From: Reticulitermes speratus
Lineage: Eukaryota; Arthropoda; Insecta; Blattodea; Rhinotermitidae
NCBI GenBank assembly: GCA_021186555.1
Contig: JAJKFL010000003.1
Coordinates: forward strand, 27,144,908-27,208,907
Length of the DNA: 64,000 nt
Direction of reading: 5' to 3'
Below the pieces are notes generated by a model. The model saw nothing but the letters and a program-made list of their open reading frames with translations. It had not been told where the DNA came from and ran no database searches. This document shows, piece after piece, positions 46,579-58,800 of the stretch (positions are counted from its first letter, which is position 1; every line of letters starts with the position of its first letter). Both the position numbers and the translations under genes were made by a program.

Positions 46579-48843
46579 TTGTACATGTGGAAATCACCAG
46601 GGGATAGGAATCGATATCAATTGGACTATGTACTAGTGAAACAGCGATTCAGGAACAGTGTGAAGGATGTGCAGACAATGCCTGGAGCAGATATCGACTC
46701 GGACCACAATTTACTGGTTGCAACGATCTGCACCAGACTGAAGAAGATCATAAGGTTCCACAAGCGAAAACTAAGATGGGATTTGGAGAAGCTATATGCT
46801 CAGCGACAGGAAGTACACGATAGACTAGAAGAAAAACTTGGTGCAATCAAATGTGAAAGTGGGAATGTGGAAGTGCAGTGGAACAATATAAAAAAATTTG
46901 TGTTAGATACTATGAGTGATTTGGTTGGAAACGTCGAGAGGAAAGCAAGAAAGCCGTGGATTACACAGGAGATGATAAGTAAAATGGATGAACGAAGGAA
47001 ATGAAAGAATGTCAACAACGAAGAAGAAAGGAAGAACTACAGAAGACTGAGGAACGAATTGAAAAGAGCGACGGACAACGCCAAGAAGGAATATATAGAG
47101 AGCATATGCAACGAGATCATAGAATTTCAAAGAACAGGGCGTTATGATCTAATGTACATGAAGACAAAGGAACTAGGTTGGAAAGAAAACCATGGGATAC
47201 AAAACATTGGCATCGAAGACACTCAAGGAAATAAAATAATAGATCAGAAACGAGTACTGCAAATTTGGGAGAAGTATGTCACAGAGCTCTACGATCGAGC
47301 TAGTCGACCAGAACACCTGGAAGTCGAACCTGAAGATGAAGTAGATGAAGATGAGAAAGGCCCTTATATTTTGCAAAGTGAAGTGGAAAAGGCTATCAAG
47401 GAGATGAGGGATAAGAAGGCTACAGGAGATGATGTACCTGGAGATGTACTCAAATTGTTGGGAGCAGATGGTCTCAGACTAATGACACAGCTGATCAACA
47501 GCATATATGTAACTGGAGAGTGTCCCAAAGATTTAATTAAAGTTAAAAAACGCAGCGACCATCGCACAATCAGCATCATCGCTCATGCAGCAAAGATAGT
47601 AGCGAGGATACTTAGAAGAAGGATTGAAAGGAAAATTGAGGATGCACTTGGAGAAGATCAGTTTGGATTTAGGAGAAAAAAAGGAACTAGGGATGCAATT
47701 GGGATGCTGAGAATAATATCAGAACGAACTTTGGTCATAGATGAGGAATTGTGTGCTTGCTTCATAGACTGACAGAAGGCATTTGATCGTGTCAACTGGG
47801 CCAAATTAATGCAGATCTTAAAAGGAATTGGGATAGACTGGCGCGAAAGAAGATTGATCAGCAAATTGTACATGGAACAGAGTGTCAAAATACAACTGGA
47901 CCAAGGGGAGACGAGAAGTGTGAAGATTGGAAGAGGAGTTAGACAAGGTTGCTGTTTGTCGCCGATTCTGTTCAACTTGTACAGCGAGTACCTAACCAAG
48001 GAAGCTCTTGAAGGGTTTGGAGACTTCAAAATAGGAAGAAAAGTAATTCGCACTGTGAAATATGCAGATGACCTTGTGCTACTCGCTAGGGAAGAAAAGG
48101 TGCTACAGGGCATGATTGATAGACTAACTGAAATTGGAAGACTCTATGGAATGGAAATAAATGTGGAAAAAACGAAGGTAATGAGAATCTCAAGGCAACC
48201 ATCCCCAATGAAAATTATGATAGACCAAAAGCAATTGGAGAATGTGGAATATTTCAATTATTTGGGTAACATGATAACAAATGATGCAAGGTGTACACGT
48301 GAAATTAAATCCAGAATTTCCATGGCAAAAGCAGCATTCAACAAGAAGAAGAATCTTTTCACCAGCAAACTGGACTTAAATTTATGGAAGAAACTAGTAA
48401 AGTGCTACATTTGGAGCATAGCTTTGTATGGTGCTGAAACATGGACACTCCGGAAAGTTGATCAGAAGTATCTGGAAAGTTTTGAAATGTGGTGCTGGAG
48501 AAGAATGGAGAAGATCAGTTGGACCGATCGTGTGAGAAATGAAGAAGTATTACACAGAGTCAAGGAGGAGAGGAATATCCTACATACAATAAAGAGAAGA
48601 AAGGCTAACTGGATTGGTCACATCTTGCGTAGAAACCGCCTTCTGAAACACGTGATTGAAGGAAAGTTAGAAGGAAGGATAGAAATGACGGGAAGATGAG
48701 GGAGAAGACGTAAGCAGCTATTGGATGAACTTAAAGAAAAGAGAGGATACTGGAAATTGAAAGAGGAAGCACTAGATCGCACTCAATGGAGATCTCGCTT
48801 TGGAAGAGGCTACGGTCCTGTCGTAAGACAAACTACAGAATGA
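46579..48843 (+). pseudogene. LINE reverse transcriptase (three premature stops)
   Basis: Continues in one frame with stops at 47002-47004 (between EERRK and KNVNN), 47770-47772 (FID*QKAFDRV, probably a former Trp) and 48697-48699 (GR*GRR, probably a former Arg). Endonuclease end SDHNLLVA, RT blocks and YADD are intact. The final stop at 48841-48843 overlaps the TGAA tail. Confidence 0.88.
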
Positions 48844-49264
48844 ATGAATGAATGAATGAATAATATGACGGATTGTTACAGAGCAAGTTTTTTGTTTGTT
48901 TTATAGGTATAAAAGATAAACAGCTTAACATCCACGTGTAAACAAGTCACGACGACAGTAGTAGGTTCGAAATTCTTCGCAAAACATGCGATTATATTGC
49001 ATTATTATCAGATAATAAAACTAGTTATACGGCCTCAACCCTATTCACAATTTATCCTTAACCCTTGCAATAATTGGAGTGCAGAGATCAGACAAGGGAT
49101 CAGTCACAGTAAAAGAACTCTATACTTTATGTTGCAGTTTACCTACTAACACACATTTTTTCTGTGACTAGGAGGCCTTTTTCCACACTTAGAATAGAAA
49201 AATAATCAATTGCAGCAATACCAAATACTTTTAAGTATGTTAGATAAATGTAGAAATATACCCT

Positions 49265-49790
49265 TTCTAGGGGCGTTTCGCAATAAGTCGCGAAAATTAC
49301 TTATTATTTTCGGCATGTCCGTCCATCCCTCCGTCTATCTGCATTGATCAGCTCGACTCCCACTGGGAAAAATTTCGTGAAATTTGATATTAGAGACTTT
49401 TGTTAACATCTGTCGAGAAAATCGAAGTTTGGTTAAAATCGGATGTAATACTGGCCACATTAGGTTTCATTGTTGCTGGCGACAAAAATTTTCCATAAAA
49501 TCGCTCTCTTCGAGTGAAATGGTATTAGGCTGACAGGATAACCAAGGAAGGACAAATATTACGAAAAGTTTTTTATCTAAACAACAACAACAACAACAAC
49601 ACTAAAACACACTGTTGCCTTTCCATGGCAACGTTTTCAATATTTTTATTGTTCACAACGCATATGTAGGTAAAAAATACAAAGGAAACATACTGTTAAT
49701 TTTCCATGGCAACAACGGTAAAGCAAAAGCGCCATACTATTACGTTATATGTACATTACTTATCTCGTTGCCTTTATCAGGGACCTTTCT
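49265..49790 (+). repeat. Dispersed repeat E, copy 3 (diverged)
   Basis: GGGGCGTTTCGCAATAAGTC, CTCGACTCCCACTGGGAAAA, CTGTCGAGAAAATCGAAGTT and TCCATGGCAACAACGGTAAA align in order with copy 2. A (CAA)n run lies at 49581. Confidence 0.72.
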
Positions 49791-50364
49791 GTAAGAATGC
49801 ACCCGAAACACAAGAACACTATTATTCGTGTTTGTTGTCACTAGCATGACATTTGAGCAAGAAGAAGAACGTATAATCAGAAACTCTTACCATACTTCAT
49901 GCCTACCATTACAGAGGTCCTAATATTGTACATTTCTGGATCAGTGTTATATTGCGTCAAAATAGTTCAATGGTGCTATATTTTTTTTTGTTTACGCGCG
50001 CTCGTATAACTGATGAATGTTGCTGTCAGCGGAAGCTAACATTCCCAATTACATCACTGCAGTACAGTTAACTTTTATAATCTCGTGCACCTGTAAATGC
50101 TGAAGCACGCTTTGAACTCCGCAGGAGTAACGTCGATCATCTTTGCTGCATCATTGGCTTTAGCAGCATATTTATGTGACAAATTAGAATAAGCAAAGTG
50201 CGCACCATCAAGGACAGGCAGCGAAATACATTCTGCAACAATCACACATTTCGACTGAGAGGAGAATTAAAACAGTTTGTACAGTGTAACTGCCCATTTA
50301 TTTCCTTTCACAGTAACAGATTTCTTAAAGAAATATTTAAAATGATTTATGAAACCAAAAAAGC

Positions 50365-51200
50365 ATGTTAGACTTATGATAAGTCCAGTGAAAGCACAAC
50401 AATACATTATATTATTCTCAACTACATGTTTCGGTGCCATTCTCTCTCCACAACATGTTACACAAGTGAGTCGCGTAATAATTTCGTAAATATAAGAATC
50501 AGGCGAAACAATGGTGGGGTAGAACTACATTCCAATGACAGTCAAAGGCTGTAAAAATATTTTATAGTCTTCGATACACATCCTCTAAGATGTCAATACA
50601 AGAACGACCCACTTAAACGCCATATATATCTTCGAAAGTCCCGCCCTGAGATACGCGAGACCACTCACTCACACTGGCCGCCCTCTAAAGAAAAACCGAC
50701 GCTTTTACTGATTTTACCTTTTAATATTTTAACATTATTAGTTAGGGGCACGCGGTGGCGCAGTTGGTTGACGCAATGCGCTACAAGCCGGAAGGTCGTG
50801 GGTTCAATTCTTAGTGGGGTGACTGGGATTCTTCATTAACTTAAACCTTCCGGCCGCAATATGGCCCTGGGTTCGACTCAGAAGGAGTACCAGGAATATC
50901 TCCTGGGAGGTGATGGCGGCACGTAAGTAGAGCTGACAATCTTACCACCTTCTTGTGCCGATTGTCTATAAATTCCGGAAACCTCAACCTCCTGGAGCCT
51001 AAGGGCCTGTCCAGGCCTGTAACGGGATAGCTTTACATTATTACTTATTTATCTTTACACTGATATATTCTTCATCCAGTCTTTTTTAAAAACTGTAAAC
51101 ATCGTTGTATAAATTCTATTTCCCAAGGCTATTCTACCCATGTTTATACTCACATAACAACACGAATTGTGGTGCCTCGAGATCTCGATTCCATACAAAC

Positions 51201-51239
<39 letters not shown>

Positions 51240-51345
51240 TGAATCTTGTGCTCAACCCGATGATGGCCTTTCAGGCCGAAACATGTAGTTGAGAATAATA
51301 GAATCAATTGTTGTGTTTTGACTAGACTTATCATAATGCTAATTG
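50365..51345. repeat. Fold-back element interrupted by a SINE; hammerhead-like motif
   Basis: CACAACAATACATTATATTA/TTCTCAACTACATGTTTCGG (50395-50440) pairs with 51262-51345 inverted. Plus-strand motif at 51251-51293: stem I CUCAAC/GUUGAG perfect, core CCGAUGA (U4 to C) plus U, stem II GGCC/GGCC, GAAACAUGUA. SINE A at 50745 lies between the arms. Confidence 0.8.
50745..51034 (+). mobile_element. tRNA-derived SINE family A, 13-bp TSD
   Basis: Same family as the minus-strand copy at 14996: GGCACGCGGTGGCGCAGTTG head, box B GGGTTCAATTCTT, body with TGGCCCTGGGTTCGACTCAG and a GGCCTGTAACGGG end. TSD ACATTATTAGTTA / ACATTATTACTTA. It has inserted between the arms of a Penelope-like fold-back. Confidence 0.9.
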
Positions 51346-51639
51346 TTAAAAAGCACAACGGGAATGAATTCTCTTAAAATCAAAAGACATGTTTTGTGCA
51401 CACATTCCAATAGCCGTGTTCGTAGGACAAGAACTTAATATTTCAAACCTCTGTCGAGAAGGGTGCAATGTAACTGATGGCTCTTCCTGAGGTCTAAGGC
51501 CGTAAAGCTTTTACCACAGACCTTATATCACAGAATACTAGCTCTTACGTAGACGCATAGCAGAACTGCGCAATTATTTTCTAAGTAATCTTATGCTTTT
51601 ATCGGTGCCGTGAAATTGCTAAACTTTTATGGCGACGGT

Positions 51640-51795
51640 GATGGATGAATTGACGAGGAAAATTGAAATACTCGGGAGAAACCTGTCCCTATGCCATATC
51701 CAACACAGATCTACACAAACTGAAATAGAACTGAACCCGGACCTCTGCGTTGAGAGGCTGATAACTAACCGCATGAGCCCTGTAATGTTACTGTT
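51640..51795 (-). mobile_element. tRNA-derived SINE-like repeat D
   Basis: The minus strand reads GGGCTCATGCGGTTAGTTAT, then CCTCTCAACGCAGAGGTCCG and GGGTTCAGTTC, a tRNA-like head with a box B. The 95-codon frame on the plus strand (51629-51916) crosses it and is therefore not a convincing gene. Confidence 0.6.
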
Positions 51796-51919
51796 CCTCG
51801 CAGCATACGAATCAGAAAATATACACAGTTTCTTCGCAGTTAGTGACATAATTTTACAGGAACCTCATAAAAAAGGAAACACTTTATACCTGCCCTCCTT
51901 TACTAGGACTTTATAATAC

Positions 51920-52730
51920 GCGTACGTAAATTCCTTACCATCTGAAAACTTACGTATTCCAAAAACAGAAACCACTGCTGCTTGTAGTATATTTCAGTAA
52001 CGGTATACGGGGAACATATGTGATTGGGCTAGACCCATGACACTCCCTTTTGTTCTTGTTCTCCCTTAACTTACTTATTCGCGCTCCTAAAAGACGATAT
52101 TTTTCTCAACTTGCAAAACTTAATTCATTTTCTGTCTTAAGTTTCAGAGAATCATTAATTTCTCCCAGAATTTTGCAGTTCCCATATCCAACCCGAGAGC
52201 GACCAAAGCCATAGTTAAAACTTTCTTTGAAATAATGTTAAAAATAATTATATTCCACTTATGGATTGAACTTCGCACTTTATGTTGTACATTATGGCAT
52301 ATTCTTGTACTGAAGTAGGCCTACATTTCTGGTTCACACCTTTGATGAAATACTTGCTGTAGTTTATGGCAAACGAATCGGAAAGCACTTCTTTTTCCTC
52401 ATAAATACCAAAACTCGTTTTAAGTTTTTTATAGGAATTTCAGCATCTAAAGATCCGAGGTGCTGAGCGCGCAGGCCCCGTTTTAAGGCATTGCGTGAAG
52501 GAAATATGTGCAACAAAGAAAACCTGTTTCATACCAAGTCCCGTTTTTGTTAAATTAACCCTATGTTCTTTCAATGCTACAAACACATGACACCTTTCAT
52601 TTTAACCCGAGGCGATGAAGGTCTACTTATACTGTTCTCTAGCATTCCAATACCCCAAAGTGATGATTAGTCTCCTTTTGAATCTCAATGTTTCAATCAA
52701 TCGTAAGACCTTTCGAATATTTTTCTTCAG
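51920..52730. other. Upstream of first identified transporter exon; no Met exon recognised
   Basis: The polypyrimidine tract and acceptor at 52715-52730 are clear. No convincing start exon was seen in this stretch. Confidence 0.5.
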
Positions 52731-52866
52731 ATATTACTGGCATATGTAGGAGCAGTGGTTGGAATGTCTTACGGCATGTCCAATGGACATTCTGCTGTCC
52801 TTCTGCCTCATCTCCAATCAGAAAACAGCAGCCTACCGATCGACGAAGAAACAGGATCATGGATAG
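52731..52866 (+). CDS. Sugar transporter exon: transmembrane helix 1
   Basis: The acceptor is TTTTTCTTCAG ending at 52730 and the donor is ATAG|GTAAAT (phase 1). It reads ILLAYVGAVVGMSYGMSNGH, then an extracellular loop (LQSENSSLPIDEETGSWI), the expected start of a Tret1/SLC2 protein. Confidence 0.86.
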
Positions 52867-55800
52867 GTAAATATCGATAACAGCTACTAATTACTAAATG
52901 AGGTTTAGTGTTCTCACGGCGATCACTATGAAGATTACTGCCTTGTCGGGTGTGACGCCTACCAGACTACACAGCGTCATGCCACAGAAGCTATTCTTTA
53001 CTATTTTTTTAGGCTCGACAGCCTTATATGGGCCTGGGCCTCCTCGTTTCGTCGAGGTTTCATGGTCACATATTTTGAGACACACCACAGTCGGTAGGAC
53101 TCCACTGGACGAGTGACCAGCTCGTCGCAGAGACCTCTACCTGACAACACACAACACTCACAAGAGACAGACATCCATGCCCCCGGTGGGATTCGAACCC
53201 ACGATCCTACTAAGCGAGCGGCCGAAGATCCACGCCTTAGACCGAACGGCCACTGGGATCGGCATTCTTTACTAATTATTAAGTATCAAATCTAGTCGAA
53301 TGAGTTGGGTTGTGTATGTACCGGGCATGAAGCATAAAAAAATGCACGGGTTATAGGATTTTAGTCTTGAATATGAAGGGTCAACACCACTTTGAAGACC
53401 TAAGCTTAAAGGGGAAGACGACATCAAAGTTGATCTAGATATAAAAGGGTGTGAGGCTGTGGAGTGCGTTCAGTTGGTTTGGAAAAGGGCTAATGGCGAG
53501 CCCTTTTGAACACGGTAAAGAACTTCCTGTTGCCGTAAAATGTGGAAAATTGCTTGAGTAGCTGAGCGACTATTAGCTTTGGAAGAAGGGCTCTGCTCCA
53601 AGCTGGTGACCTAATATTCCTCGTTATTATCTGACTGCTTCGGAATTCGAACTAAGGGCTACCTAACACTCTCGAAACTGCACAGAACGCCACCAGCCAT
53701 TAGACTCTACTCTTGCTAACGTCCAGGCCACGTCCCCACACTACGTTACCTTAAAATCCATCTAAATATTATCGTTCCATGTACGTCTGGGTCTCCAAAA
53801 TTATCTTCCCTTTAGATTTTCCGACCAAAATTTGGTAGCAGTTGTCATTTCTATTGTGCATTATGCTTTTCCTCCCATCGTATAAGTTCTTTGATATGAT
53901 TCCGCTAACATTTCATATAACAGTTCGAATTATGAAGCTCAGCTATGCCAATAAGTAACTAAATACAGGCCTACAGCTTTATTTGTCGATATGATAACTT
54001 TATCCTTCGTAACTGCTAAGAGGAAACGTCGCCTAAAGATCATTATACCAATGACACGTCGTTATTTCTGACTTAAGCTCTAAGAACCGTGTCAGTAATC
54101 TTCAATGTATAAGTATTCCAATAGCACAATAAGCCTAAGGCTGCGGTGCGTCCGGAGCTAATGCCGACGGGCCCATAGAAAGAAGAAGAAGAAGATAAGT
54201 ATTCCAATTAAGATTCAAGTCCACTGGGATGTAGTTTCGGCGGGTAAATAGTTTCCGACGTTTCGAACGATCCCAGTGCCTTAATTCCAGCGTCACAAAG
54301 GGTCAATATAATCCTCCCAAATGTACGAAACTGTTGATTCAAAGACGCATTGTCACATCCCGTAAGACTTGAATCTTCATCAACACCGCTGTGAGAACCT
54401 CGAAACTTGCAGAACTAAATGTATTTGATATGCCTTCAAATATAAAGGAATTTATACAAGATAGGTAGTGTGAAGCTTCATGGCAACTGGATTCAATAAA
54501 ACTACCAGACTAGCAGCCGTGTCAGGTGGTTGAACAGTGAGTAAACCAATATTTCGAGAACCATCTCTGTTCTGGTCAGCAGGGAACTGTATCCTGATGA
54601 CGAGAACAGAGACTGTTCTCGAAACGTTGGTTTAATCATCGTCAACCGCCTCACGCGGCTGGCAGCTCGAGGAAGTTCTATTAGATTTGTAGTGTCCCAA
54701 AAGTAAGTATGCAATGAATTTCAGAATCAGTAACACTTATTTATCTTTCAAAACGTTTACAGTGCCCCCAAAACGCATATGCATGTTCGGTAGATGAAAC
54801 AAAAACACAGTAACAAGCGCTACGCACTTACTGAATCAGCGAATCTAGTGCAGGTGTTCAAAGTAATCACGGTCAGCTCCGTGGAACAGCTGACAGCGAT
54901 GAGCAACTGAGCAACAAGCAGCCACCTAAACTGACGTTGGGACGGAATTCTTCAAGTGCTGCTGGTTGTTGGAGGCGTGATTTCAAATTCACGTGACAAC
55001 CGGTTTCGCATTTCAAGCACATCCTCAAAATTCCAGTACCACTTAAAAACCAATTCGCGTTGCTTGAAACTCAATCAAACCTCCGCCATTTTGAGCATCT
55101 GAATCATGGGAAAATGCACTGCGGTGCTGCCTTTTAAATACAAAAAGTACAGACCACACTAGTGTCTACTCATAAATGAAACACGCGGATATGATAAAAA
55201 CGTTAACATTCTGTATTAAAATGTGCATATATAATTTGGGGCATTCTACATTGTTATTAAAGAAGATTATTTTAACACGTGTTAGAACTCTGATTCAATA
55301 AGATATTCTTATGTGCATGGCTTAATTTTGTTGCTTATTGCATGGTCACTTTTGTGTCACACTGCAATTCAGTATCCGTCCGACTGCCACCCTCTCTATC
55401 TGAGGAATTAATAACAACAGCAGAAGAAAAGAGGAAATACGAAAGCTGTACGTTTTAGGAAGAACTCACAAAAAATTGTTAATATTGCTGCTACGTGCAC
55501 GAGTTCGAGCCCTTGTCAAATTCTTGTCGTGTAAGGACCGCAATAGTACCGTAACAGTGACAGTGACTACTCTTACATCAATAAGCAGCCATTTAACTAA
55601 CTATAACATGTGAGTCAAACAATCCGTGGCATTGAAAGTATGTTAGTACCTCGAATGATAATTTTATAATATAATGAAACACGTTTCTGCAGTCATAACA
55701 AGTTTCCTGCTGTATTTCTTAAACAGTTAAAACGCCATGTTTTGACATTTCCTATCAGGCAGGGATGAAATATTTTAAAATCAAAAGCTGGGGCACTTAA

Positions 55801-58800
55801 TAAAATTTAAGTAGGGCGCAGGGAGCAGATAACAAAATGTAACCCGTCGCGCTAAGAGAAAGGCAGAGTGATTTATTAATATTACTACAACGACATACTC
55901 AGTAAAAATTGACTTAAAGATAGAAAATTAAATGATAATAATAAGGGTAAGAAAAATAAAAAGAGAAGACAACTCTCACTCAGTTCATTCATTGATTCTT
56001 CTTTAAATATCCGTTCCTCGTTCTTCGCAGTCTGCACAACCTCCTCTCTCTCTCTCTCTCTATTCCTCCCTGTTTGTGGCTGTTTGATTGATGTCCTCCT
56101 ATGCTTCCTCTCACCGTGGGAAAGTCAGAATGTTCATTCACATAATCAGAAATATCTTATTTTTATGACTGGGAAAACCTGGAATATTTGATGTCCCGAA
56201 TCGAATTTTGCAGGACACTGGGACGGACCTCTTGAAAAGGCTATCCCGGGAAAACCGGGACGAATAGGATGCCCATTATCAGGTCATTTTCATTACAGAA
56301 CATTTAAAATAGTCACAGGTTTGGGTATGTTATCAAAGGAAAATGGGATCTGGCGTTCTTTTTACACTGTCAGTGCATTAGGTTACACAAAACTATAAGA
56401 AACTACACATCCTCATAAATGTTGAAACTGTCGTACAAAATTGGGGTAATGTACAAACTGAAAATCTGTATGTGAACATTTCCCAGTTTGTATCATTCAC
56501 TACTAGAGTTCAACGGGCGTACTATCGTCTGAACTTACGTTGCAGTTTGGTATTCGTTCATGGGCGTGTTTACGGTACCTGGAATGTACGACTTCTGTTA
56601 ATATAAGCTATGCTGCTCTCAGATTTCTTTGTTGAATATCATAGATATGTGATTTCAGGTATCGTAACAAAAACAAAATAAGAATACTCAATCACAGCGT
56701 AACTTCAGATGGTAAAGCTTCTGTTTAGCTCTAACAGAAAAATAATACACTTCGAGAAATTCTCACCTATAATTTTTCAATTTTTCATCACCCAATTTTA
56801 TAGCACACTATTTGAACATTTATGACGATAAGCATATTCTTAAAATGTTATTACATATAACATACTAATAGTGTAAAACAACATGAGCCTTCAGTTTCCT
56901 TTGATAATGTAAACACTTTATTGTTTCTGTAATGTTTTAATTTTTATGACCTTGAAGATGGCCTGATAGGGAAAGTCAAAAACATGTCTTGCTATTACAC
57001 GTCTTCCGTGCAACAGACATACATAAATGAATTTATTACCAAAAAATTGCGCAATAAATGTTCGTCTTAACTGTTTATGAAACACAGCAAGAAATTTGTA
57101 CTGACTGCAGAAACGTGTTTCATTATAATGCAGTTATATATAACACAACAGGGTGACATTCTAAGATAAAAATTTTTTATCTAATTGCAACGCAGATTTT
57201 TTTGTACTAGCATGTTAGTGTGTATTACACACGTGTACACATACACTTCCAACAAAAAATCAACAACACTTTATATGAGAAAAGTGTAAAACTTTCACTT
57301 CCTACATACCACAGAACTCTATTCATCTCCTTTAGCAAGATTAACCAACGTTGTACGTACAGCGAAATACTGCTGTTTATTGTGAGGATTACAAGATGTC
57401 AACACAATGTACAAAGAATGGAGTTTTTAATGTTAATCACTGTAATCACTGTAATCACTATGCTTTAAATGATTGAAACCCTTCTTAACACACAATACCA
57501 CATGTTACAGCAAGTGTATACGCAATTTCTAGTCCAGTGGGCTGTCTTCTTGGAGGTCTAGCGATGGACGTGTGGGGGCGACGGAACATGAACGTTGTTG
57601 GAAACATAGGCATGATCATAGGATGGCTCCTGATTACATTGGCACAGAATCCAGCCATGCTTATATATGGAAGAATCGCCGAGGGATTCTCAAGAAGTGT
57701 GCTTGCTACCTGCATTACGGTAAACAGCCAAACCTTGCTTCTACTAAACACTTCATAAATCTGACAGTAAGTACTATTACAAGAACACGCGCACTAACTT
57801 CGTGCATTAAGACACAAGTTCAAAGCACTACGTTTCAGAGAATGGCTGTATTTCCACCCTCAGGTAAAAATGAGGAGAAACACCACTCTGCCGTGCCAAT
57901 TAAAGTACAGAAATAATCCGACACGAACCGTAACCAGCAGTTGCTCCTGTGCCTACTAATAACAATTACATTCATGTAATGGGACCAACAGAACAGGTAC
58001 TCTTGCCTATTTTCACCTAGGCCTAGACAAAATAATGGCATTAAAATGAATCGTAAAGGAATAAGTTGGAAGTTATAGACTGGATTCTTCTAGGCACAGT
58101 GGAAATTAGTTGCAGGCTATGGTAAACACAAATGAATTTCGATGAAATGGGAGGAATTCTTTTAGTTCCTGACGAACTCCGTATAATAATAATAATAATA
58201 ATAATAATAAATTAACCAAATATGAATTTAACAAATAAAATAGCAGCAAAGATTGTAACAGAATTACACCGAACAAATAAAAGCAGTGACACAAAAAAGG
58301 AAGGCATATATAAAAGCAATATTAGGAGAGTCCTTAAAGAACAAACTGGGAAAGCAAAGTAATTCGTGGGCAGTATATTATAAGTAGGCCTATAGGTAGA
58401 CAGCTTATTAGTGAGGAAAGTAAGTTCTTATGGCTATCGAAGGGAGATCTGAAAGCGGAAACTGAAAGTGAAATAATAGCAGCACAAGATCAAATGTGAT
58501 AAACCAAACATCACGCAACAAAAATACAGAAAACATAAACAGATAGCAAATGCGGGCTATGTCAACAATATGACGAGAAAATGGACCACATTGTCAGCGT
58601 GCCAACCATTGACAAAAACAATACATAAAGCGATATGATAGTGTGCTCAACTACACTCTAACATACGCAAAAAAAAAAAATAGGTGTAAAATTAGACAAA
58701 CAGCACGGGTATGAGCACGTAACAACGTCAATAAAAACAAGCCATGAAAGTAAGGTGACTACGTTATTCAATCAACAAGCGAAAACTGACAGAATCATTC

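Larger units (their letters stand above)
45479..48858 (+). mobile_element. RTE-like LINE, full length, inactivated; 11-bp TSD
   Basis: Non-LTR retrotransposon of 3380 bp flanked by AATAATATGAC at 45468-45478 and 48859-48869. The 5' UTR (45479-45860) has TAACTCCACCTTGCCGTGGT and GGGTCTCCCAAGCCGG. The coding region carries an AP-endonuclease domain (GTWNVRTLNQ, LGVSEVRWKG, SDHNLLVA) and a reverse transcriptase (RTIS, GVRQGCCLSPILFN, KYADDLVLLA), then a C-terminal domain (SWTDRVRNEEVL, WIGHILRR). The last codons run directly into a TGAA microsatellite, as in RTE-clade elements. Damage: a frameshift near 46490-46575, in-frame stops at 47002, 47770 and 48697, and Glu for Gly in the GDWN endonuclease motif. 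It could be another EN-type clade, but length and tail fit RTE. Confidence 0.9.

Noticed and set aside
50745-50825. Functional tRNA gene
   Set aside because: It has boxes A and B but no proper acceptor-stem pairing and is the head of a 290-bp SINE with TSD and a near-identical relative at 14996.
51629-51916. 95-codon plus-strand frame starting MATVMDELTRKIE
   Set aside because: The first half crosses a tRNA-like SINE D on the other strand, and no protein family is recognised.
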